This document shows, in pieces, positions 49,001 to 56,195 of a DNA stretch of 64,000 nt (positions within the stretch are counted from its first letter, which is position 1; each line of letters starts with the position of its first letter). The stretch spans positions 1 through 64,000 of the forward strand of contig JAHEBQ010000156.1 of the NCBI GenBank assembly GCA_024642205.1, written 5' to 3'. The notes beneath the pieces were generated by a model, which saw only the letters and a list, made by a program, of their open reading frames with translations, made no database searches and was not told the origin of the DNA. The position numbers and the translations under genes are program-made. Source of the DNA: Planctomycetaceae bacterium (GTDB lineage: Bacteria; Planctomycetota; Planctomycetia; Pirellulales; Pirellulaceae).

Positions 49001-49440
49001 TTGCGGATCAGGCCGTCGTCTGGATTCATTTCTACAAACGGCACTACAAACTCGGCACGTCGAAGCTGGTTGAACTGTTACAACAAATTCCGAAACCGGA
49101 GAAAAAGGGCGAGGTGTACAGCGAGGACGACCTTCAGCGGTTTGAGTGGGCTGGTCGTTTGCGAGAACTGGCAGGGTCAGCCGACTGGACGTCTCGAATT
49201 CCAGATCCCGGCGACCTGGAGGCATGTGACCAAGTCGTCAAGAGCCACGGCGATTTACCAGGCCAGCAATATGCCGCAGGTCGGGAAGTGGTCCGGCAAA
49301 TCATTGCTCAATTTGCCGAGGACATCAAGAATGACCCCAAATCCAACTCCTTACTTGAGCGACAACGAATCGGATGCTACGTGCCTCCGATCGCAAGCCC
49401 CGAAACCGTCGCCATCATCCGGCGCGGATTGGATCAATAA
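46069..49440 (+). CDS. Ser/Thr kinase fused to a caspase-like domain with a substituted catalytic His
   Basis: 1123 residues from ATG 46069 (frame open from 45946). Kinase domain: loop GAGDYAKV at 17-24 in place of the usual GxGxxG, K39, HGDIKPAN at 127-134 (non-RD type), DFG at 147-149. One transmembrane helix (about 303-322) follows. Then come four tandem beta-rich units of about 80 residues at 335-655, each with a G-x-V/I start and an IGDRV-like turn. A caspase (C14) fold covers about 661-880. Its Cys is kept (LILDCCPS, C788/C789), but the H-G dyad position reads YVYVATRG (R739), so the protease is probably inactive. A helical tail contains a TPR-like region. It sits after the Tad cluster in the same orientation. 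It could phosphorylate the FHA-CpaF ligand or be a separate stress receptor. Confidence 0.88.
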   Translation: MSKKRSKPRYKMLEQVGAGDYAKVYAAEDTKLGRSVAVKQLHSQYLDDEERLDRYWREAQLLLDLEHPNIMTIYDVVKSRGCLVLELMKGNLKQVYGNRPMPIEEVRETLLQAARGLDCLHSNGIVHGDIKPANLMLSRQDVVKLGDFGLARRANDDEGSLLKGTTKYMAPELVSEDFGDVGPASDLYSLGFSALELMIGPEFDSLFPDLIAFGRDKQMAWMMWHCSADRRFPPIQTVLEGVPDDLARVLQKLTCKEQKHRYKSARELIADLTSGAKPVGESIREGKAAALEKVRRHKRKRRFQALGACLASLCLSGAILWANRDVPAPLPAVAPPSVRGVVRNVLPHDEKFVLDLGNDWKEFTVRNGDDLQLNRKKRQLRDLQIGDRVVVHTRLGDSGNPSHREIIAFRPETHEGIVTSVDSESGQLLLAVSRGEDTGQSFELSVADETQFILNKKTEIAGQPIGLADLAQDDRVVIDLSDDESGMLALKIDALRLVELSGVIRKLDPRNGSLTIAESNENEAENLVSLPIDSSCVFTLNGLTAVDDKLLSVKNIQIGDRVTLKHDVKIQSIEAYRAFEDKGRIVDVSYDESMFILKSQSATASRKYRVDSKTQVLLGEEAVRISALRIGDTVQLVHESPDDDSPIALSVNATRPTNRNKRAILIANQDFDSPAVMPLKTSLADVESIKNQLISRFGVPEDQLTVYENEGRVRLESEIPNILRRVGSDDILYVYVATRGFNDKNRNAYLATREFTIDEMEKTGVGLDWLIDQLDSISTKQKLLILDCCPSDSAVEAGPVSATEMIEVVKQNKRGGYPRTTFVLASCRAGEQPLAAPDCPDNGLFGKCLSDAFSGSADQERDMDVAITELTTFVTDRVTTQAQSQNGKQTPRLFTPDDTPPRLSDQARKSIIELLAQLDQKGLEQGSIMSAAAVAERQSGGQPEPMIACGLLLIKIGKINEALEILENIRLGNRGFLIADQAVVWIHFYKRHYKLGTSKLVELLQQIPKPEKKGEVYSEDDLQRFEWAGRLRELAGSADWTSRIPDPGDLEACDQVVKSHGDLPGQQYAAGREVVRQIIAQFAEDIKNDPKSNSLLERQRIGCYVPPIASPETVAIIRRGLDQ

Positions 49441-49611
49441 TACTGAACGCGTTACCGCAATCACCATGCCCGAAGTACAGAGGTTCCCCAGCGCTGGTAG
49501 TTGGTGAGTCTTCTTATGTCATGCTGGTATGACGAAAGGAAGCTCAATGGAACGGACACGTCGAACATTGAGCCACGAATATTGAGCCACGAATACAAAC
49601 CTGCGGCGGTT

Positions 49612-49858
49612 AAGAAGGTGATTGAACGGGGCTTGATTGTTCACTCCTGTCGCGGCTCGCAAAACGCCAGCAACGTATTTCGTAAAAGACTTGATGACTG
49701 CCAGCTGGTGCAGAGCATGAGACGCCAAGGAAACTGCTACGACAACTCGCCACTGGAGAGCTTTGCAAGAGCTTCAAAGTCGAAGAAGTTCACAACGAGA
49801 AATACGAAGCAAACGATCACGCCGTGCCGGCCGCCGTCTATTACATCGAACGATTTTC
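49612..49858 (+). pseudogene. IS3-family transposase OrfB remnant
   Basis: The frame shows RGLIVHSCRGSQNASNVFRKRL and MRRQGNCYDNSPLESF, the catalytic-core end of an IS3-type transposase. The catalytic Asp of HSDRGSQ is replaced by Cys. A one-base deletion at about 49764 shifts the rest, and in the other frame KSFKVEEVHNEKYEANDHAV and YYIERF continue. Upstream and downstream parts are missing. The element is dead. No inverted repeats were identified. Confidence 0.85.
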
Positions 49859-50162
49859 AATCCATGACGATCGCCTTCAGCGCTTGATATCGTCATCCCA
49901 ACTGAGTTGGAACACGTTTGGTTTTGAAATAATGAAGGGCTCGAAATCTGACTTTGTGTGAGCCTTTCGTCGCTCACGTGTTAAGTGTGGTGACCGACTA
50001 ATGGTGATAGAGAATAAAGGTTTCATTCTCTATGGCGGGTGGATCTTGAGAGAACAACGCTGGAATATTTATCCAGGTGTTGACACTGATTCTCTGTCAA
50101 CTTTTCTTGGGCAATTCCACTTCATTCGATTCGTGCGACAAATCAGGAAGCGAGTTAATGCA
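49859..50162. other. Gene-free stretch after the IS3 remnant
   Basis: Only unsupported frames; the frame of the following small gene is open back to 50001 but without similarity. Confidence 0.4.
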
Positions 50163-50480
50163 ATGACAAGGAATACCAGCATGCATAAGATTCAATTTCC
50201 GGACGATCAGTACCAACGGCGTTCCGCTTTGGCACAGGCGGCAGGCGATCCAGATGTTTCGGCGTTCATTGCGGCAGGTATTGGTGTTCCGTGTAAAGGC
50301 CCACGAGGAACGCTTGTTGATGATCATCGACGTGTTCATGTCGCAATGATTCCGCACGGCGAACCAGCGGTTGTTAGCAGTGAGGGACAAAACATGAAAA
50401 CCGCAATTGTTAATATTGCTGGCAAACACGGTTTGAATATCACTTTTGATTTACGACGTTCTTTTGTCATCAGAGGCTAA
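50163..50480 (+). CDS. Hypothetical small protein, N-terminus antitoxin-like
   Basis: About 105 residues. The N-terminal KIQFPDDQYQRRSALAQAAG followed by DVSAFI resembles the start of some small DNA-binding antitoxins, in which a beta strand is followed by a helix with a DVxxFI end. The rest has no match, and no toxin gene follows. It is in a decayed region, so it may be a fusion or a relic. Low confidence. Confidence 0.3.
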   Translation: MTRNTSMHKIQFPDDQYQRRSALAQAAGDPDVSAFIAAGIGVPCKGPRGTLVDDHRRVHVAMIPHGEPAVVSSEGQNMKTAIVNIAGKHGLNITFDLRRSFVIRG

Positions 50481-50645
50481 CCAGTTTTGGAATGACCATT
50501 GACAGTATATCACTGTGGAAATACAAGAACCAATCCATGCGGAGCACTGGCTCAGGAAGGCCCTCAAGGCTGTTGATACGCTCGCCGTTTTCCAAATCGT
50601 TGTCCGATTGCCGCACAAGACAATTTCTCGGAACACTGAATTCGA

Positions 50646-50924
50646 ATGTTGATTATTGAAGCCAGTTCATTTCTGCACCACTTTGATGTGAACACTAAAA
50701 CTGTTCGTGTCACTTGTTTATTCCGTGGTGGTATTGCAAGACGAAAGTATTGCCCTTGGCTCCGTATGACGGCTATTGACTGCACGATGTTCGGTCCGAC
50801 ATGGCAAACGGACCGACATCCGACTCGCAACGGAATGTGCTTAGCGTCAATCAATAATATCGAACAAGCGACAACTGAAAGGCCTGTGTCGTTCGTCGTG
50901 ACACTAACAGGTTCGGGAGTGTGA
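50646..50924 (+). CDS. Hypothetical small protein whose 3' end is in a tandem repeat
   Basis: 92 residues from ATG 50646, unknown family. Its last residues, PVSFVVTLTGSGV, are repeated with two substitutions (PVSLVVALTGSGV) in the second copy of the 156-bp repeat, also ending in a stop. That is the only hint that this frame has been coding. The gap 50481-50645 holds nothing recognisable. Confidence 0.3.
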   Translation: MLIIEASSFLHHFDVNTKTVRVTCLFRGGIARRKYCPWLRMTAIDCTMFGPTWQTDRHPTRNGMCLASINNIEQATTERPVSFVVTLTGSGV

Positions 50925-51014
50925 TTGAATTATTTTTGGCTAGTTGAATTGGCAGCTATCGGTGCAACGTCAAAAGCGGAGCGAATGGCTCAAAAAGGTT
51001 CCTGACACCTTTTT
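50858..51014. repeat. 156-bp direct repeat, copy 1
   Basis: From 50881 to 51018 it matches 51037-51174 without gaps with about eight mismatches. It ends in the inverted repeat AAAAAGGT at 50992-50999 and ACCTTTTT at 51007-51014 (7-nt loop). Confidence 0.85.
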
Positions 51015-51174
51015 ATCGACGAGCAAGCAACTGGAAGGCCTGTGTCGTTAGTCGTGGCACTAACAGGTTCGGGAGTGTGATTGAATTATCCTTGGCTTGA
51101 TGAATTGGCAGCTATCGGTGCAACGTCAAAAGCGGAGCGAATCTCTCAAAAAGGTTCCTGACACCTTTTTATCG
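51015..51174. repeat. 156-bp direct repeat, copy 2
   Basis: Immediately follows copy 1. The start differs by small indels, then it is collinear. The hairpin lies at 51148-51170 and overlaps the stop codon of the minus-strand metalloprotease gene. It may serve as a bidirectional terminator. Confidence 0.85.
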
Positions 51175-52263
51175 AATTCCACGTTTTCGTCGAAGGGCTG
51201 CGATTCCAGCGATGCCTAATAACAGGATCGAAGACGATCCAGGTTCGGGGACACCGATCAAGTCCCAACCAATCACATCCAGCGCCAACAGATCGAATGC
51301 AGAAATATCCGAAAGTTGCATTCCAGGCAGGGCTTGGGGTCCCATCAGTCCAATCACTCCATTTTCCCAATGCCCCGCTTGCCGAGTGTTGCCGTAATAA
51401 GTGCCTGTCGAAAATTCAGCCAGGCTAGTTACGCCGCCGTCGATCGAAAAATACTTCGCATCAGTATTGGCCGTCATGTCTTCAACCCCCGTGCCAACAG
51501 CCAAACTGGCAGCGGAATATCGAAACAGGTCAATTGAAACCGACGTATATTCATCGGCGGTTAAAACATCGAAAAAATCTGGCAATAATTCATGAAAAAA
51601 ACCAAATTGATCAATCGCGTCCACTTGACTGTAAAACCCCAGAACATGCCCAAGTTCATGTGCCGCGGCACCCACAAAATCATATTTGCCATCCTGAATC
51701 ATATCGCTCCGATCAAAATCCCATCCATTTCCACCTGGATCAGGATTGAACGAAATACTGCCGTCGTATACCGGGTTCATCGGATCGCCACCCATCCAGT
51801 CACCAGGGAGCACCCCCAAAGCCTTGAAATTAGCCGTCGATGCTTGAACCATATTTCGATTGGTCAGATACGAAGTGGAACTGCCGTTGCCATTTGGATT
51901 GTCAGATGTAAGGTTGATCAGAGCATTGAAGGAACTTCCAGCTTGCAGACTGCTAAACGCACTCGCATCCGCCGCGGAGGTCACGTCATTTCCCAAGAAA
52001 TTTTTGAACACCGAATATGCCTCGGCACCGGCCGTCGGAGCAGTTTCAGCTAAAACCGGGTTGAAATTCGAGAAGTCGATTTTCACGTTCACGGTGACCG
52101 AATCGTGGAGATGGGCCTGCCAAAGTGATGCAGCTTCGTTGAAGCCGTCAATCACCTCCTGCGGCGTGCCGTCGGCGGCGTCAAAGTTGAATAGGAGCTG
52201 AGCGTTTGCAGTACTACCGACCGAAAAAACGATCATGGCAGCCAAAATGAGTGCGTATCGCAT
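51169..52263 (-). CDS. PEP-CTERM-anchored secreted metalloprotease
   Basis: 364 residues from ATG 52263, which starts a clean signal peptide (RYALILAAMIVFSVGSTANAQ); the frame is open to 52386 but the extra residues are not leader-like. The zinc-binding motif HELGHVLGF (His202, Glu203, His206) fits NF038122-type metalloproteases found with PEP-CTERM sorting. The C-terminus has VPEPGSSS, a hydrophobic helix (LLLGIAGIAAL) and RRKRGIR, the PEP-CTERM signal. The protein is therefore exported and probably processed by an exosortase, which is not in the window. The stop lies in the second hairpin repeat. Confidence 0.9.
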   Translation of the reverse strand: MRYALILAAMIVFSVGSTANAQLLFNFDAADGTPQEVIDGFNEAASLWQAHLHDSVTVNVKIDFSNFNPVLAETAPTAGAEAYSVFKNFLGNDVTSAADASAFSSLQAGSSFNALINLTSDNPNGNGSSTSYLTNRNMVQASTANFKALGVLPGDWMGGDPMNPVYDGSISFNPDPGGNGWDFDRSDMIQDGKYDFVGAAAHELGHVLGFYSQVDAIDQFGFFHELLPDFFDVLTADEYTSVSIDLFRYSAASLAVGTGVEDMTANTDAKYFSIDGGVTSLAEFSTGTYYGNTRQAGHWENGVIGLMGPQALPGMQLSDISAFDLLALDVIGWDLIGVPEPGSSSILLLGIAGIAALRRKRGIR

Positions 52264-52702
52264 AACGAAAAGTCTCACAGGCGGGGAAGAACAATAATAC
52301 GTCCACGAAAGTGCGTATGCCAAAATTGTCTTATCAGCATAACCGATTCTACTTTCCCAGTTTGACAAACCCCACCGACAAGTCAAGACGAAAAAGTGGC
52401 GTCAGGCGTGGCTCAGGCCCCCAAACCCCGACGATTCCCTTACCGCGAATGGTCGTCGTTGAGTTTCAGGCAGTGATTACCTCAAAGACTCGTCCTAAAC
52501 ACGTGGAATCTGAATCCTGAATCTTACGAATTTTCATGACGGTACCAGCTGTCATTGCCGCTCTTGGGCCAAACCATGACTTGAATCCTCGCGACTGAGA
52601 ACAAGTTTTGCTCATTTGAACCAAGTATGATTGCCGAGAAATGCCACTCATCTCCCAATGTCGAATGCGCATCGACTACGCCAACTCGATCGGTTCGTGA
52701 AA
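52264..52702. other. Intergenic stretch between metalloprotease and VOC gene
   Basis: No gene supported. It must contain the promoter of the metalloprotease on the minus strand. Confidence 0.4.
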
Positions 52703-53065
52703 TTAGTAACAAAGTCCATCGGGGGCGACGACAAAGAACACTCGAAGCCGTCGACCTTCTCGTTCATCCACGCGCCAGTTGCCGACCTCCACTCCTCTTG
52801 CTTCAAACTCTTTTTTCAGCTGCTCGATGTTCGCAACCAGTATCGCAGCACCGTCCTGAGTTGCGTCACCTCCGTTAATGGAAAAACCAATTCGCGTTCC
52901 GTCTCGTTCAAGGACTACCGTGGGAACTGGCTGGTCATGCCGCTGGACCTCCACCATGCCGAAGTTCCTGGAATACCAATCCGTCGCCAGGTCCAAATCA
53001 GTGACCGGAAGCGTCAGGACGTTCTCCTGGAAAGGAAACGCCGCTTTGAAAACAGGCTCTGACAT
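52703..53065 (-). CDS. VOC (glyoxalase/bleomycin-resistance-like) family protein, possibly truncated at the C-terminus
   Basis: 120 residues from ATG 53065 (MSEPVFKAAFPF), chosen over an upstream Met at 53113 because the domain starts there. It has FQENVLTLPVTDLDLATDWY, GFSINGGD and RRLRVFFVVAPDGLCY. The reading ends with TAA at 52703-52705, but the frame continues beyond it as FHEPIELA and then a TAG. This resembles the natural end of related proteins, so the gene may carry a late nonsense mutation. The function of this paralogue is unknown. It lies just after the sialate O-acetylesterase stop. Confidence 0.75.
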   Translation of the reverse strand: MSEPVFKAAFPFQENVLTLPVTDLDLATDWYSRNFGMVEVQRHDQPVPTVVLERDGTRIGFSINGGDATQDGAAILVANIEQLKKEFEARGVEVGNWRVDEREGRRLRVFFVVAPDGLCY

Positions 53066-53078
53066 ACCGATCGCTCTT

Positions 53079-54980
53079 TCACTTTGATTCGCGGGTCCCG
53101 CCGTTGGCCTCAATGACCAGTTCAGCTTCTTTCAAGCGACGCTCTCTGTCCTGCTCGCGCAGGGACTGGATGATCCTGGTACGATCGCCTCGCGAAATCG
53201 GCAACGTCACCTCCTCTCCCAGTACGCCGAGCGGGACTTCTTCCATTCTCCAGTCGTCACTTCGCTGTGTGGCAAAGGGCAGGTCCTTGTTACCTGCCGC
53301 CTGGAGATTGGCCAAGGGGTTTCGACCCCAGGCATAACGGAATTGGGTGGGCTCGGCCACCATCGGGCTGGTCAGAATCAGCTGCTTGCGGTCGTATTGC
53401 GGTTGCCCGCGATCGTTTTTTCCTGTCTCGGCATATCTCACATCGGCAGGGTGGAACTGGCGGTTTTCCCCGGCAATTGCAAAGCCCTGGATCTCGCCGT
53501 CTCCAGGATCGCCGACGTCGGTGTCCAGCTTGAGGAGCAAGCTCTTGTCAAGCCGTTCCATTCCCAAAAGCATTGGCGGCTTCCACTCGACCTGCCCGTC
53601 AAATCCATATTGCGTTGCCAACGCCCACCGCGCTATCCGCTCGCCCGCGGGCAACTTCAGCTGGGGGTGGTACCAGCGACGACGGAGGTCGTAGGTGCTG
53701 GTAAAACCAATGTGCAGATCGCCGGCGTGATACAAATCCAGAAACGTCTGATACTGCGCGGCGCGGATATCGACGCCGGCGTTGAACATCTTCTCGCAAT
53801 AGTCGTCTCGCGTCTGTGGGTAACCGTCGGTACAGAGCGAGAGAATGCCGAATGGCATTTCGCGATCGTCAAAAGCCTGGCGCCAAGCCTTGATCATTTC
53901 CGGGAAGACGTCGCGGTACATGTCGACGCCCATCGAGCCGTCGAACGCGTTGTTGTAGCCTTGGTGGAAGATTGCCCCCTTTACCGAAAGCCCAACGATC
54001 GGTGAAATCATCCCGGCGTAGCAATGGCCGGGGTAGTTGTGGTCGCCGATAGGACCTGGCCGAAGGTCGCTCGGTGCCTGCTGTTTGTCGTCTGGTATCG
54101 GCTTGCCATCTTTCGTTTGCTTCTCGATCCATTGGCGGTGGCTCGCGATTCGACGGTCGAGATCCGCCTGCGAGTCCCACTCGGCGACCGCATTATCAAA
54201 GTTCGCGAGCTTGGCCCTGGTCGGTTTGCTGTCCATTGCCCGTAAAACCGCCAACGGTGTCCACGTCTCAACAGTCGTTCCTCCGCGCGAAGCGTCGATG
54301 ACGCCGATCGGCACGTTGCTGCCCTTGTGGACCCGTCGCGCGAAAACGTAGCCGATCGCCGAAAGATCACGAACAGTATCGGGGGTGCACACATCCCAGT
54401 CTCCTTTGCGGAAATGCCGGCCAAACCAGCTACTCCACTCATGCAACCGGGCAAATCCCTGTTTGAACTCCGGCCCCTGGCCATAAGGAATCGTGAGGAT
54501 ACGGATCTCGGGGAAGTTGGCAGAGATGATTTCCAGCGACCCGTTCTCAACTTTTGCAAGTTCGAACTCCATGTTGCTCTGCCCGCCGAGCACCCAGACG
54601 TCACCGACAAGGATGTTGTCAAGTACGAGGGTTTTACGCTTGCCCTTGACCGTCATCTGCTGCGGTTTACGGTTCGCCGGCACCGCCGGCATCGTGACTT
54701 TCCAGGTACGGTCGTTGATGGCCTTGGCCGACGATTCCCCGCCGGCGAACGTGACCGTCACCTCCTCTCCCGGCTCGCCCCAGCCCCAGACGTGAATTGG
54801 TTTGTCGCGCTGGATCACCATGTTGGTCTGAAAGACGTTGCTCACGCACAATCCTTCGCCGATTGCGGGCACGTCGACGACATCCTCTTTTGCCATCGTC
54901 TGGGCTTGCAATGGCTGCGCGAACAAGGCCGCAAAGGTCATGATCGCGATGACGAGGCGAGGACAGAAGCTTGGTTTCAT
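53079..54980 (-). CDS. Sialate O-acetylesterase-like SGNH hydrolase (SASA family)
   Basis: 633 residues with a signal peptide (IAIMTFAALFAQPLQAQ). SGNH block I is GGQSNMEFEL (Ser135). Block III-like GAIFHQGYNNA, RWSH-like regions and other SASA segments follow (GVIDASRGGTTVETW, FGILSL). The C-terminal portion is a beta domain and a helical tail (DRERRLKEAELVIEANGG). It probably removes O-acetyl groups from extracellular glycans. The 3' end overlaps the 5' leader of the VOC gene, and both are on the minus strand. Confidence 0.9.
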   Translation of the reverse strand: MKPSFCPRLVIAIMTFAALFAQPLQAQTMAKEDVVDVPAIGEGLCVSNVFQTNMVIQRDKPIHVWGWGEPGEEVTVTFAGGESSAKAINDRTWKVTMPAVPANRKPQQMTVKGKRKTLVLDNILVGDVWVLGGQSNMEFELAKVENGSLEIISANFPEIRILTIPYGQGPEFKQGFARLHEWSSWFGRHFRKGDWDVCTPDTVRDLSAIGYVFARRVHKGSNVPIGVIDASRGGTTVETWTPLAVLRAMDSKPTRAKLANFDNAVAEWDSQADLDRRIASHRQWIEKQTKDGKPIPDDKQQAPSDLRPGPIGDHNYPGHCYAGMISPIVGLSVKGAIFHQGYNNAFDGSMGVDMYRDVFPEMIKAWRQAFDDREMPFGILSLCTDGYPQTRDDYCEKMFNAGVDIRAAQYQTFLDLYHAGDLHIGFTSTYDLRRRWYHPQLKLPAGERIARWALATQYGFDGQVEWKPPMLLGMERLDKSLLLKLDTDVGDPGDGEIQGFAIAGENRQFHPADVRYAETGKNDRGQPQYDRKQLILTSPMVAEPTQFRYAWGRNPLANLQAAGNKDLPFATQRSDDWRMEEVPLGVLGEEVTLPISRGDRTRIIQSLREQDRERRLKEAELVIEANGGTRESK

Positions 54981-55230
54981 AACGGAATTTCATTTCGTTT
55001 GACAGAATTAACGGGAAGCTCGCGCGCAGACGACAGGGTGACAGGCAGAATTGAATAACATTGTGACGGGATTCCGGGTCCGGACGCCGAAGTGATTGTA
55101 ATCCTCTGGAATCGAAACTTCATCCAGTAATTACAGCGATTGGCGATACTGATCCGTTACCGAAAAACTGTCGCAGGCAAAACAACTACTGTAGCGTGAC
55201 AGTCTGGTCCCCAATTTGGAGAATTTGACG

Positions 55231-55320
55231 ATGAAAAAAAGCGTCTTTCTTTTGTAAGCGATATTCGCGTCCATGGCGATCGGTTGCAACCAGCAGGGGT
55301 CTCGTCTCTGAGGGTATCGT
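55231..55320 (+). pseudogene. Relic of a lipoprotein start
   Basis: ATG 55231 follows a TTGGAGAA ribosome-binding site. It reads MKKSVFLL, a TAA, then AIFASMAIGCNQQGSRL and a TGA. The sequence around the stop is a basic start, hydrophobic core and lipobox (MAIGC), the shape of a lipoprotein signal peptide interrupted by a nonsense codon. Downstream frames are broken. Confidence 0.55.
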
Positions 55321-56195
55321 GGTTTCGGAATCACACCCGTTTTTTTCGCTTCTACAAACGAGTTCAACCGAATGATCTGTTTTGCTTGTCGTCTATCGAT
55401 TCCACACCGAAATTGGCCCAAGGCATTCTGTCGCATTTCAAGGATCGGGAGAAATGGAAACTGAATTGAAGCGTTCCGGTTGAACAATATTTGAGTCTGA
55501 TCGCCATTTCGTTGGGAATTGTCCTGTCATTATCCCTCGGCGACCGACTCGATTCAACAGGTATCCGTTTTGATTGCGGTCGGTGGATTGTTGGTTATCG
55601 CCGGAATTAGCCGAACGGCGAAAGAGCATCACAGACCAGAATCGTCCTTAACGAAACAACAGCAAGAGAACGGATTTCGCGCAATTGAGTCCAGGACTCC
55701 GTTGGCAATCAACCGTTCCCCGGTGATTTGCCGCGGCGCATTATCTGGTGTGCAAGTCCGAAACTCGAGACCTGATGAATCCACTCCGGACTCCGAGATC
55801 AATTCGCCCAGGATTGGATGTCTTTCAAGCCCAGAATTCATTGACTCGATTGAATCCTGAATTAATCGCAACATCTGGCCGACTGGCGCAAGCGTCGTCC
55901 GCGACACGTCTTTTTTGCGTGGTTCCATGTTGACGATGGACCCGGTTTATGTCGACCATTGGACGACCCGGCTGCCAGCCAACGTGGTGAGCGTCATGCG
56001 GCGAATACTCATCTTGAACATCTCATCAGCCGCCCAACCTTGGGACACTTCGGACGCCTTCTTGAGGATTTGATTCAATAGTTCGCCAGCAAACGAACAC
56101 CAACGCCTTCTGAATTGCTAGACTGAAAGCTCGAACCGCGTCGTTGATTAACTGGCGTCGTTTCAAACTCAATCGCAGGGCAGGGGAGATCCACG
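55321..56195. other. Decayed region, no intact gene
   Basis: Frames are short. One plus frame from about 55519 contains a hydrophobic stretch (VLIAVGGLLVIAG), but the composition does not support an intact gene. The segment looks like eroded coding sequence. The stretch 54981-55230 also holds no gene. Confidence 0.5.

Noticed and set aside
50163-50924. A toxin-antitoxin pair
   Set aside because: One protein has a weakly antitoxin-like N-terminus but no toxin motif (PIN, RelE, HEPN) is present in either neighbouring frame.
55519-55860. Plus frame with one hydrophobic stretch
   Set aside because: No start with ribosome-binding site, the competing minus frame is equally long, and the rest is low-information. 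Treated as decayed sequence.
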